A DNA stretch of 64,000 nucleotides, taken from contig CAIIXF020000007.1 of the NCBI GenBank assembly GCA_903813345.2, forward strand, positions 9,615,730-9,679,729, in the 5' to 3' direction. Source of the DNA: Owenia fusiformis. Its lineage: Eukaryota > Annelida > Polychaeta > Sabellida > Oweniidae. The notes under the pieces are model-generated. The model did not search any database. It was given only the letters and a program-made list of their open reading frames with translations, and was not told the DNA's origin. A program made the translations under genes and the position numbers. Shown in pieces: positions 59,301-64,000 of the stretch. Position 1 is the stretch's first letter; every line of letters starts with the position of its first letter.

Positions 59301-61410
59301 CCAGTACTCGTATACTCTATGGAAAAGTTTACAACACTTATCATTTTGTAATAATGTGCTAGAGCACTCTAAACAGAAGAGAAAAAGAAAAATTTCCTGA
59401 TAACACCAAAGAAATCCGTGGAGAAGTCTATTGACTACTTAGTTCTCAATCCAAAAATGAAACTATTTTTAATTTCTATATGAATGAAAACAGACTTAAA
59501 TATTAGATTCCCAACAAATCCTATTGAATAAGGATTGCATCAAGACCTACTACCCCTTCTCAACACATCAAACAAAATATTTCTATGAAAGGAAGAATGG
59601 GGATGACATCATGTGGCATAAGCACTGACCCATATTGCATATTCTCCACCTCAGCAATACCATCTGCAATTTCAAATTGGATCAACCTTCCACCTGCTAT
59701 TAAATCTAAGAATACTCTTTCGAATTTTAAAAAACACCAAAGAGTACATTTCCAAAAAACGCCCTCGATTTTGTCAACAAGCCAGCTTAATCTAACAAGG
59801 GTTCAAGAAATAGTTCTCAATAAAGTGAGAGCCGACCTATACTTTAAAGCCCAGTTCTACGCTCACAACTTTCAGTCTATTGACAGCCCTAATTGCACTT
59901 GTGGAAAACCACAAACTCTGAAACATTTTCTCTTTCAATGTGACTTACTTACTATACAAAGACAGCAATTCATGGACAAACTCACTGATCTCGAACCAAA
60001 CATCTTCAGTCATAATCTCTCTCAAACTGATTTCATAGCTATTTTGAAAACAGGAATTCCCAAATTAAACATAGATGCAAATTCCCAAATACTACTTCTC
60101 ATTGTTAATTTTATCAAAGACAATAGCTAATTCCCTCCTTCTTATCCATCTCTAGTATCCTCAAGTCCCGTCACACTTGCCCTAGTCCAAGACCCTGCCT
60201 GCTCTGCCTCTTCTACTTCCACCTGCCCCCTATTCTTATATAATGCCATTGTGGCGATTTAAGAATTTACATGTCTGTTACATATTTTTTGTATTCTATT
60301 GAAATAAATTTATTGATAAAAAAAAAATAACCCATATTGCAGCATTAGCACTAACCCATAGTGCAGCATTAACACTAACCCATAGTGCAGCATTAGCACT
60401 AACCCATCGTGCAGCATAAGCACTGACCCTTAGTGCAGAATAAGCACTAACCTATAGTGCAGCATAAGCACTGATCCATATTGCAGCATAACCACTGACC
60501 CATAGTGCAGAATAAGCACTGACCCATAGTGCAGAATAAGCACTGGTCCAGAGTGCAGCATAAGCACTGATCCAGAGTGCAGAATAAGCACTGACCCATA
60601 GCGCAGCATTAGCACTAACCCATAGTGCAGCATTAGCACTAACCAATAGTGCAGCATAAGCACTGACCCTTAGTGCAGAATAAGCACTAACCTATAGTGC
60701 AGCATAAGCACTGATCCATATTGCAGCATAACCACTGACCCATAGTGCAGAATAAGCACTGACCCATAGTGCAGAATAAGCACTGGTCCAGAGTGCAGCA
60801 TAAGCACTGATCCAGAGTGCAGAATAAGCACTGACCCATAGCGCAGAATAAGCACTGACCCATAGTGCAGAATAACCACTAGTCCCAAGAGCAGCATAAG
60901 CACTGACCCTTAGTGCAGCATAAGCACTGACCCATAGCGCAGCATAAGCACTGACCCATAGTGCAACATAAGTATAAACCCATAGTGCAGCATAAGATAT
61001 TGTCCATAGTGCAACATAAGCACTGACCCTTAGTACAGCATAAGCACTGACTCATAGTGCAGCATAAGCACAAACCCATAGTGCAGAATAAGCACTGGTC
61101 TATAGTGCATCATAAACACTAGCCCATAGTGCATGCAGCATAAGCACTAACCCATAGTGCAGCATAAGCACTGGCCCATAGTGCAGAATAAGCACTGACC
61201 CTTAGTGCAGCATAAGCATGGACCCACAGTGCAGCATTAGCATTAACCCATAGTGCAACATAAGCACAGACCCATAATGCAACATAGTTGGGTCATAAAT
61301 CAAACACTGACTTACCGGAGCAATGTTATTAAGTTGCATTTCAGCATCCCCGTCAATTCCCTGGTCAGAGGTCATCAGGGTCAATGCCGAGGCCTACAGT
61401 GCCCTGCAAT
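14005..61410 (-). CDS. LARP4: LARP4/4B-family La-related protein, 15 coding exons, complete
   Basis: Join (- strand): 61375-61316, 44923-44770, 40101-39931, 38780-38687, 28159-28023, 27719-27616, 25141-24977, 22658-22409, 20679-20544, 19867-19583, 19139-19067, 18810-18706, 18418-18189, 15647-15404, 14367-14005. Every junction is GT/AG and in phase; 2571 nt, 856 residues (human LARP4 and LARP4B are about 720-740). Order: MTSDQ start as in LARP4B; PAM2 GLNPNANVF near residue 28; La motif about 140-225; RRM about 222-300 ending ARIKAK; disordered Ser/Pro/Gln region; RRREDD near 535; FPPLPG near 571; MSDVVKG near 600; KLSYAQ near 744. Family members are cytoplasmic, bind poly(A) RNA and PABP and stabilise mRNA. 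One gene carrying both LARP4 and LARP4B traits suggests a pre-duplication copy. Introns 1 and 4 are very long (16.4 and 10.5 kb) and full of mobile elements. Confidence 0.95.
14490..14712. repeat. 25-bp minisatellite in last LARP4 intron
   Basis: About nine units of GAAGCGTATCAGTGGGGAAT plus TACAT. Lies about 120 bp from the acceptor of LARP4 exon 15. Confidence 0.93.
14713..15403. other. LARP4 intron 14, no other feature
   Basis: A+T-rich intronic DNA between the minisatellite and the exon 14 donor; nothing else recognised. Confidence 0.5.
15404..15647 (-). CDS. LARP4: LARP4 exon 14 (Lys-rich repeats)
   Basis: 81 whole codons rich in Lys, Ser, Thr and Asp, starting [19 protein letters not shown]. 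It holds a perfect 7-residue tandem duplication, KKKEDAT twice, and two related SHKxN..KP segments. Donor GTTAGT. In phase with exons 13 and 15; no vertebrate counterpart recognised. Confidence 0.85.
16159..18034. mobile_element. Hairpin-ended repeat element carrying a 135-148-bp tandem array
   Basis: ATGTCACCACC at 16159-16169 and GGTGGTGACAT at 18024-18034 are exact inverted termini. Inside are about 11 tandem units (16200-17850) of 135-148 bp built on TCAGATTTGAATTTCTGAGA, ACATGTAGATGATTTTG, TCAATTTGAAGCAAG and CCTTTTTGACCTTTTTTGAC. Unit starts are spaced 147, 135, 148, 139, 135, 135, 148, 148, 168 and 124 bp. Then comes a GACGCCAACCGCCG minisatellite (17900-17985) and a terminal hairpin TATGTCACCAC-TTTT-GGTGGTGACATA. 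Lies in LARP4 intron 13. No coding capacity; class unknown. Confidence 0.75.
18060..18120. repeat. Remnant of CGAACTTCGTTCGATGGGAT family
   Basis: CCCTCTGAACTTCGTTCGAT then GGGATAATTAAATATC matches the right end of the element at 23250-24571. Confidence 0.6.
18189..18418 (-). CDS. LARP4: LARP4 exon 13 (MSDVVKG block)
   Basis: Acceptor CTTTCCAG, then [20 protein letters not shown] and [15 protein letters not shown], then a Ser/Pro-rich stretch ending PPLSPI; donor GTAGCG. The RMSDVVKG block is shared with human LARP4. The ATGTCACCAC-hairpin repeat starts about 150 bp past the donor, in the next intron. Confidence 0.92.
18706..18810 (-). CDS. LARP4: LARP4 exon 12 (FPPLPG block)
   Basis: Phase 0. 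[20 protein letters not shown] followed by [15 protein letters not shown]; donor GTAAGT. The F-x-L-x-x-x-x-FPPLPG signature is a hallmark of LARP4 and LARP4B tails. Confidence 0.93.
19067..19139 (-). CDS. LARP4: LARP4 exon 11 (RRREDD block)
   Basis: AG|G gives Arg, then [19 protein letters not shown] and RTKNS; donor GTAAGT. The basic RRREDD block is conserved in human LARP4 (RRRREDDR). Confidence 0.88.
19325..19500. repeat. GGTGGGTGCAAG dispersed repeat, copy 1
   Basis: Contains GTGGGTGCAAATGGATTTTC, AGGTGGGTGCAAGCC and GGTGGGTGCTGCGCCCACTT, then GCTTTAATGCTG and GAGATCACTG. The same order recurs at 38873-39110; a fragment is at 39755-39815. Confidence 0.8.
19583..19867 (-). CDS. LARP4: LARP4 exon 10 (Ser/Arg-rich disordered)
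   Basis: Split Ser, then 94 residues rich in Ser, Arg, Gln and Pro, starting [19 protein letters not shown] and ending HIKESLPS; donor GTGAGT. In phase on both sides. Low complexity, no domain. Confidence 0.88.
20544..20679 (-). CDS. LARP4: LARP4 exon 9
   Basis: Split Gly, then [20 protein letters not shown] and [20 protein letters not shown]; donor GTAAAT. This lies where vertebrates have the PQSW..PF.NG.F.NGF stretch and keeps its W-P and NGF features. Confidence 0.9.
21460..21760. repeat. Diverged dispersed repeat with ACAGACAAA run
   Basis: Ends in GGACAGACAAATGAACC then CCAAACTTCATTCACTGGGA, a decayed form of the ACGGACGG...CTTCGTTCGATGGGAT end seen at 24490-24571. Confidence 0.55.
21791..22346. 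mobile_element. 556-bp MITE with long TIRs and CCTGG target duplication
   Basis: Left end GGGTCATTAACAGAAGTTTC, GCAAAGTTACGAATTC; right end, complemented, GGGTCATTAATAGAACTTTC, GCAAAGTTACAAATTC: about 36 bp with three mismatches. CCTGG flanks both sides (21786-21790, 22347-22351). Interior holds more TTACGAA/TTCGTAA motifs, making it strongly self-complementary. Non-coding; superfamily not assigned. Confidence 0.85.
22409..22658 (-). CDS. LARP4: LARP4 exon 8 (RRM end, Pro/Gln region)
   Basis: Acceptor CATTTTTAG, then [17 protein letters not shown], as in LARP4B (ARIKAK). It continues with a Pro/Gln/Tyr-rich disordered segment ending NTMI; donor GTAAGG. An unclassified MITE ends about 60 bp past the donor (22346). 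Confidence 0.94.
23250..24571. repeat. Element with TCCCATCGAAC ends and internal AAAATGGCGGCC tandem units
   Basis: TCCCATCGAAC near 23251 and GTTCGATGGGA near 24558 are inverted. Inside are about five units of 145-180 bp: CGGCCATTTTTCAAAATGGC, ACCAAAAGTGTCATAGGACA, GTGTGCCATGCTTATAGTAT, AATATGAACAAAATCGCTCC and ACTACTTTTCGAGTTATAGT. The right end holds a GGACGGACGG run (24490-24538). Lies in LARP4 intron 7. No intact coding frame. Confidence 0.7.
24977..25141 (-). CDS. LARP4: LARP4 exon 7 (RRM)
   Basis: [40 protein letters not shown] and [15 protein letters not shown]; donor GTAAGA directly after ATG. An open frame continues into the intron (to 24923) but that part is not coding. Near-identical in layout to the human LARP4 RRM. 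Confidence 0.97.
25994..26484. mobile_element. 491-bp hAT-type MITE
   Basis: Ends TAGGGCTGCCATC and GATGGCAGCCCTA are perfect 13-bp inverted repeats. The perfect 8-bp target duplication CAGATGTG lies at 25986-25993 and 26485-26492. Subterminal regions are crowded with GTCGAC/GTCGAA motifs in both orientations. A 184-codon open frame crosses it but is a shadow. In LARP4 intron 6. Confidence 0.92.
27325..27470. repeat. Possible pogo/Tigger-like remnant
   Basis: ACAGTAAAACCTGAATATAG then GTGAACAC and, further on, GGTGTTCACTACAGAG and GTGGTGTTCACTAAGACAG. The CAGTAAAACCTG start resembles Tigger-type ends; no second terminus was found. Confidence 0.3.
27616..27719 (-). CDS. LARP4: LARP4 exon 6 (La motif end, RRM start)
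   Basis: Split Ser codon T|CA, then [20 protein letters not shown] and [14 protein letters not shown]; donor [18 protein letters not shown] and [11 protein letters not shown] are among the most conserved LARP4 stretches; the second is RRM strand 1. Confidence 0.96.
28023..28159 (-). CDS. LARP4: LARP4 exon 5 (La motif core)
   Basis: AG|G completes Arg, then [36 protein letters not shown] and IELVRDVLR; donor GTAAGT. Clear match to the NLSKDLYLISQMDSDQFIP region of human LARP4 and to LARP4B. This exon is separated by a 10.5-kb intron from the first half of the same motif. Confidence 0.95.
28160..33467. other. LARP4 intron 4, left part
   Basis: A+T-rich intronic DNA without exon-like segments. 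A TTACCTAGAATGCC-centred repeat is seen at about 31255-31330 and 31440-31500, with a third copy at 36605-36660. A short CA run is at 28369-28381. Confidence 0.5.
33468..34145. repeat. 48-bp minisatellite (14 units)
   Basis: Units read CTCAAATCTTGGTATGACAT, CATGATTAACCATGTCACCT and CACACCTT. The first seven end in CACACC; later ones mostly end in TTTCTT. AAATC/GAATC variants alternate. Because 48 is divisible by three and no unit holds a stop, one frame stays open for about 240 codons on each strand; this is not evidence of a gene. Confidence 0.96.
34690..35490. repeat. Two-copy tandem duplication split by the piggyBac-type element
   Basis: TTTTTTGGCTCTTGATCAAT...ATTTTAAAGGCTCTATTGAC occurs as a split copy (34715-34749 plus 35382-35420) and an intact copy at 35419-35490. 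The element inserted at the TTAA of the first. Confidence 0.8.
34750..35381 (+). mobile_element. piggyBac-type element remnant
   Basis: TTAA (34746-34749) then CCCTTAAATGATCAA; right end TTGATCATTTAAGGG then TTAA (35382-35385): 15-bp perfect TIR and TTAA target. A GC-rich subterminal hairpin GCGCGCTTTCC/AACCGCGCTTTTGAGGCGCG follows the left TIR. An ATG at 34946 opens [18 protein letters not shown] and an acidic DDSDFNSEK before a stop at 35048-35050, like the acidic N-terminus of piggyBac transposases. 632 bp, not autonomous. Confidence 0.85.
35491..38686. other. LARP4 intron 4, right part
   Basis: A+T-rich intronic DNA; third TTACCTAGAATGCC repeat copy at 36605-36660. No coding segment recognised. 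Confidence 0.5.
38687..38780 (-). CDS. LARP4: LARP4 exon 4 (start of La motif)
   Basis: Encodes [16 protein letters not shown] followed by [15 protein letters not shown]; donor GTATGT after AG. This is the first helix of the La motif (human LARP4 LKKQLEFCFSREN). The Gln and both Tyr of canonical La are present. Confidence 0.93.
38873..39110. repeat. GGTGGGTGCAAG dispersed repeat, copy 2
   Basis: Same block order as 19325-19500, with one extra CAGGTGGGTACAAGCCTTTC unit. In LARP4 intron 3. A decayed fragment is at 39755-39815. Confidence 0.8.
39931..40101 (-). CDS. LARP4: LARP4 exon 3 (linker before La motif)
   Basis: Acceptor TACTTTCAG completes the split Gly codon, then [16 protein letters not shown] and a Ser/Pro/Glu-rich low-complexity segment ending EPSSAST; donor GTATTT. 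Little direct similarity to vertebrates, but the phase is right on both sides and acidic Ser-rich linkers are usual here. Confidence 0.85.
40102..44769. other. LARP4 intron 2
   Basis: No exon-like segment. A short block at 43835-43990 (AGCCATTTTGAGAAGCCATT, ATACCCATAATGCACCAG, ATATGAACGAAAC) belongs loosely to the AAAATGGC repeat class. Confidence 0.5.
44770..44923 (-). CDS. LARP4: LARP4 exon 2 (PAM2 motif)
   Basis: Acceptor TTTGACAG, phase 0. Encodes [18 protein letters not shown] and a Pro/Thr/Glu-rich stretch ending ANTE; donor GTTAGA. LNPNAxxF is the PABP MLLE-binding PAM2 motif. Vertebrate LARP4 and LARP4B carry Trp where this protein has Phe35. Exon 1 (phase 0) joins it directly. Confidence 0.92.
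45118..45170. repeat. ATGTCACCAC-hairpin family, decayed copy
   Basis: ATATAACAATATGTCACTGC ... TAGTTGTGACAT keeps the flank and the hairpin arms of the 18000-18034 end with mismatches. Confidence 0.45.
47283..47414 (-). CDS. Orphan coding exon C in LARP4 intron 1 (possible terminal exon)
   Basis: Acceptor TTGCTTTTAG, phase 0, then [36 protein letters not shown] and ITIT. It can either stop at TGA 47285-47283 after VRH, or splice at GTAAGA (47294), leaving a 120-nt phase-0/0 exon. Joined to exon B it gives [20 protein letters not shown], a pattern like the FLYYCSADSSAC segment near the end of human NHLRC2; the end VRH resembles its VELRYVF end. As a 120-nt cassette it would also fit in frame between LARP4 exons 1 and 2. 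Function not established. Confidence 0.55.
   Translation of the reverse strand: MCYACNDHPGKEVYTLPMAEPELVDYTYNIPLSCDLITITVRH
47415..50955. other. LARP4 intron 1, between orphan exon C and the TTAA element
   Basis: Contains hairpin-family pieces at 48500-48610 (CTGCCATTTGTCACAG, CTACAAAAAAAAAAGTTGG, AATATGCCACCATG) and 50796-50850 (GGCATTAGCAAAACAAAATG then TCACCACCTGGTTGCTATGA). No exon recognised. Confidence 0.5.
50956..51564. mobile_element. TTAA-flanked long-inverted-repeat element, uninterrupted copy
   Basis: TTAA (50956-50959), AGGAATATTCCTTGCCAGAC ... GGCAAGGAATATTCCT, TTAA (51561-51564). The arms include GAAGTGATGTCATCAACTCT / AGAGTCGATGACATCACTTC. The interior is the reverse complement of the interior at 7740-7960, so the two copies lie in opposite orientation. 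No transposase frame. Confidence 0.88.
51738..51749. repeat. Poly-C run
   Basis: Twelve C followed by GGG. Similar short C runs occur at 12564, 25732 and 40220. Confidence 0.8.
52131..53818. repeat. About 33-bp minisatellite, roughly 50 units
   Basis: Units of 28-34 bp: ACCTTATCTAGCCTACTCCC then CTGTATATATAAT, with length change mostly in the TATATA part. Nearly every unit keeps TTATCTAGCCTACTC. The array ends at the donor of orphan exon B (53829 or 53820). On the - strand each unit contains AGATAAGGTATT, a donor-like AAG|GTATT. Confidence 0.96.
53829..53926 (-). CDS. Orphan coding exon B in LARP4 intron 1
   Basis: After acceptor TATAATCAG, the frame (x)GC AAG ATT GCC gives [19 protein letters not shown] and [13 protein letters not shown]. 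Codon choice (AAG, GAG, GTG, CTG) is coding-like, unlike the surroundings. It needs one base from an upstream exon, so LARP4 exon 1 (phase 0) cannot feed it: that frame hits TGA. The donor is GTACTT after TGT, or GTACAG nine bases later, both weak and both phase 0. The 33-bp minisatellite starts right at the donor. Alternating hydrophobic pattern and Cys suggest a beta-sandwich; tentative likeness to the NHLRC2 C-terminal domain. Confidence 0.6.
53927..59616. other. LARP4 intron 1, middle part
   Basis: Searched on both strands for exons that could precede orphan exon B; none convincing. 54540-54740 is slightly richer in G+C but has stops in all useful frames. No repeat with clear ends. Confidence 0.5.
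59617..61290. repeat. 24-bp minisatellite, split by LINE
   Basis: Units of CATAAGCACTGACCCATAGT plus GCAG. One unit lies left of the LINE (59617-59639), the other roughly 39 to the right (60330-61290). Bases 60409-60606 are repeated perfectly at 60649-60846 (period 240 = 10 units), a recent higher-order duplication. The array stops about 25 bp before the LARP4 exon 1 donor. Confidence 0.95.
59640..60329 (+). mobile_element. 5'-truncated non-LTR retrotransposon (LINE) 3' end
   Basis: Flanked by a 12-bp target duplication ACCCATATTGCA (59628-59639, 60330-60341) and ending in an A-rich tail (GATAAAAAAAAAAT). The frame running to TAA 60128-60130 encodes the end of a reverse-transcriptase protein: [35 protein letters not shown], then C-x-C-x8-H-x4-C ([16 protein letters not shown]), the usual C-terminal knuckle of CR1/L2/Jockey-like LINEs. 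The upstream ATG at 59585 belongs to flank plus minisatellite, not the element. Confidence 0.88.
61316..61410 (-). CDS. LARP4: LARP4 exon 1 (start codon; 5' UTR part 61376-61410)
   Basis: ATG at 61375-61373 opens [20 protein letters not shown], then donor GTAAGT, phase 0. The MTSDQ start matches what I recall of human LARP4B. Bases 61376-61410 follow a good acceptor (TTTCCAG), so this is an internal exon carrying some 5' UTR; an upstream non-coding exon and promoter must lie further right, perhaps outside the window. The donor is only about 30 bp from a 24-bp minisatellite. Confidence 0.85.
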
Positions 61411-61611
61411 CTGGAAATACAAAAAATATGAATGATTATTCTCAAGATCTGTATTTAATGAAAAATACATGAGAATTTACTAAAAAAAATTGGCAAATCC
61501 TGTATTTAAAGAAATGAAATTTAAAAGATCATTAAACCTCGAAAAATAAAATTCATCAGTTAAAGTATAAACCTAAAGTATGAGCCTAAAACTTTATATC
61601 ATATTAATGTA

Positions 61612-62587
61612 CAGGGTGGTCAAAAAAAATGACAACCCTAATTTTTCCTCATATCTTTGTCATTTTTTGAAATTTTGCCCTGATATTTGGCACTCATGTA
61701 CATCATTCAATTTCATACTAGACTGTATTATTTCATGATCATTGGACTGATAGTTGCAATGTTACAGCACTTTAAACAAGGTGCCCCAGTTTTCCAATAT
61801 CGTGCTGTAGGCAAACCTGCACATGTTTTCCAAACCTGTCAATGACATAACAGCATTCCTCAGCAAGTATGGCCTGAATGACACATGTGATCTTTATTTT
61901 GAGGTCAAATGTCTTTCTGATGTTTCTACCCTACATTGTATCTTTGGGGTATCCCCACTGGTAAAGATTAAATGGGGCCATATCTGGGCTATGGGGTGCC
62001 CATTCATTGTTTGTTGAACTGCTGATAAGGTGGTCATTGAAGTGGTCCCAAAGCCAATCTTGTGCATCATTTGATGTATGGGGTATAATTCTGTCTTGTT
62101 GGAACCACTTTTGCTGCCTTTCAACCCCCCTGGGTTCACCTAAAATCCCCAAGAACTCCATGGGAATCACAAAATAGAGCTTGATGTTGACAATTATTGC
62201 ACATCTGTTAGCATTATCAAAGGTAAAGGACCCTATCTTCTGAGAACACACTAAACTGTGCATCTGTCTGTGTGAAGGTGCCTCTCCACTACTTCATAAA
62301 GTGCTTGGCTCCCCAAGAATACATAATTGGTACAGTTTACCAGTGCATCAAGTTGGAAATGGAGTTCATTTGGATAATAGACCAGCTCAGACAGCCCGAA
62401 AGTGGCCATCTGGGGTATGTTGCTTAAAATGCAGTAATATTGTTACTATCTGTCTGATGGTCATGAAATATGGTAGGTTGGTAGGAAATTGAATGATATA
62501 CACATGTGTAAAATATCAGGGAGATATTCCTTAGAATGACAAAGATATTAGGAAAAACTAGGGTTGCCGTTTTTTTTTACCACCCTG
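61612..62587 (-). mobile_element. mariner-type element with deleted transposase
   Basis: TA (61610-61611), CAGGGTGGTCAAAAAAAATG ... ACCACCCTG, TA (62588-62589). Inverted ends stay similar for about 80 bp (CAACCCTA, TTTTTCCT, ATATCTTTGTCATT, CCCTGATATTT). The - strand frame at 62263-61931 has KWFQQDRIIPHTSND and EWAPHSPDMAPFNLYQWGY, the second and third catalytic blocks of mariner transposases, with 36 residues between the two Asp. The N-terminal half and first catalytic Asp are missing; 976 bp in all. Confidence 0.9.
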
Positions 62588-62589
62588 TA

Positions 62590-64000
62590 CTTGAAATGGG
62601 ACTAATCAGTGTAATGCTATGTATGGTTAAAATAAACATACATGTATATCTAAATTGACAGAAATACCTTCCAAAAGATAAGGAGGCAGACTTCAGTGAC
62701 TGACTTTAAAGACAGGTACAAAGTCAAACAAATTGCATGTAAAAGATCAATCATTAACCTATAGTCCTCCTGAGGTGCAATTCTTGAATGTTTCTGTATG
62801 TACACTTTATTTAGTAGGTGGATCCTTAGAGATGTATATAAGTTAATTAAATAATGAAAAACAAAATAAATGTAAATGGAATTTTATTTAAAAAAAACTA
62901 AAAACAATATTTCACCATCAAATGTAGATAAAGGGTGGTCTAGTCATTTTGAAATGGACAACACATAGAACTTAAGTTCAAAGCCTTTGAGACCACCTCT
63001 GACATAGATTTTACAGAAAAATATTTATGGACATTCATACACACAACTTGTTAAAATGGGCTCTTTAGAAAACTCATGGTGTTAGTAGTACATACTACAG
63101 CGTACTGATATATCGTTACTAACCTGTCAAATTCAATAAAACTGTCACGAAATATTTGCACGATTAGAAATATTCAAATGTCATAATTCAAATTGCAATG
63201 ATCCTATCATATAGATATCACTGTATGAATTATATGTACGAGAAAATGTATGTTACAGTAGAGAATATAAAATACGAATTTTGAAAATTTAATTAATAGT
63301 AAGCAATACTGAACCATGCTGGGGTTTCAATTTTGCTTTCATATCACATGTATCGAGTTCATTACCAGTATTTTAGTAGCATTAAAGCAAATTAAACAAA
63401 ATACTTGGCAGGTGTCACTGGAATGAAAATTGAAAGGTTATCACAACTAACAAAACTATTAAGAAATATGTCTCTGAAGCAAAATAATATTTCCTATTCC
63501 CCAAATAAAAACAAAGCTCTTGATATTTTCTTCTTATCATAAATTCTTGATAGAGACTACAAGAGCACTCTCAGCCCTGCTACGTCCTATATTTTGTCAA
63601 TGATCTCCCTACCATCAGAGCAACAAAATGCTATAACCTGAAAAAATGAGAAAATTACGACACCATTTTTAAAACCTATTTTCACCCTGTCAAGATGATG
63701 AAAATTGAGATATTTTGACCAAAATAGGTAAATCATGATTTTACACCCAGTGAATTTTACTCAACATCGTGCAATGATTTCCAATAGTCTTGCATAGTAC
63801 TTGTCTACCACTGCCCCCTCCTAGTAATATACATACTTTCTAAATAAGGTCACTCCCCTCCTAGTAATATACATACTTTCTACATAAGGTCACTAAGTCA
63901 GGGTACCAAAGGCTTAATGTATGGCAAGATCTTCATTATGTAAGTCAATTATAATCCATGTATATTGATTCCATACATAATTCATTAATACTCAAAGACT
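62590..64000. other. Upstream of LARP4 exon 1, no gene seen
   Basis: Should hold LARP4 5' UTR exon(s) or lie in the first intron; none could be fixed. A possible donor GAAG|GTATTT on the - strand near 62669 is speculative. A two-copy 38-bp duplication (CTCCTAGTAATATACATACT) lies at 63818-63893. Confidence 0.4.

Noticed and set aside
59585-59640. ATG at 59585 as start of a 181-residue gene
   Set aside because: The first residues come from flank and a minisatellite unit; the LINE begins at 59640, after the target duplication.
60430-61384. Cys-rich or Leu/Tyr-rich repeat peptides on the - strand
   Set aside because: Translations of the 24-bp minisatellite; only exon 1 of LARP4 at 61375-61316 is coding here.

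Overview
This is invertebrate animal nuclear DNA: A+T-rich, intron-rich, with short exons bounded by GT/AG sites. It is packed with small DNA-transposon derivatives and long minisatellites. The species cannot be fixed. A single LARP4-type gene combining LARP4-like and LARP4B-like features fits an invertebrate with one unduplicated copy, and the repeat style resembles marine invertebrates (inference).

Two protein genes are well supported and converge. On the + strand, about 1536-4761 holds the last five exons of a TMEM163-like zinc transporter of the cation-diffusion-facilitator type; its first exons lie to the left of the window. On the - strand, 61410 down to 14005 holds a complete LARP4/4B-family gene in 15 coding exons. 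Every splice phase matches and the predicted protein is 856 residues: an N-terminal PAM2 motif, La motif, RRM, and a long disordered tail with the conserved FPPLPG, MSDVVKG and KLSYAQ blocks. Such proteins bind poly(A) mRNA and PABP and stabilise mRNA.

Inside the 16.4-kb first LARP4 intron, on the same strand, are two convincing coding exons (53829-53926 and 47283-47414) that do not fit the LARP4 frame. They splice to each other in phase and end in a stop. They look like the 3' end of another gene, with a tentative resemblance to the C-terminal domain of NHLRC2. No upstream exons were found.

The rest is mobile and repetitive DNA. Elements with resolvable ends include two TTAA-flanked long-TIR foldback elements (7543-8607 and 50956-51564), the first split by a 452-bp hAT-type MITE with a perfect 8-bp target duplication. 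Others are a second hAT-type MITE (25994-26484), a piggyBac-type remnant (34750-35381), a mariner-type remnant (61612-62587), a TTA-flanked MITE (5993-6102) and an unclassified MITE (21791-22346). A 5'-truncated LINE (59640-60329) sits inside a 24-bp minisatellite with a 12-bp target duplication. A dispersed family carrying a terminal ATGTCACCAC hairpin includes a 1.9-kb member filled with about 11 tandem units of 135-148 bp. Several minisatellites lie directly beside splice sites.
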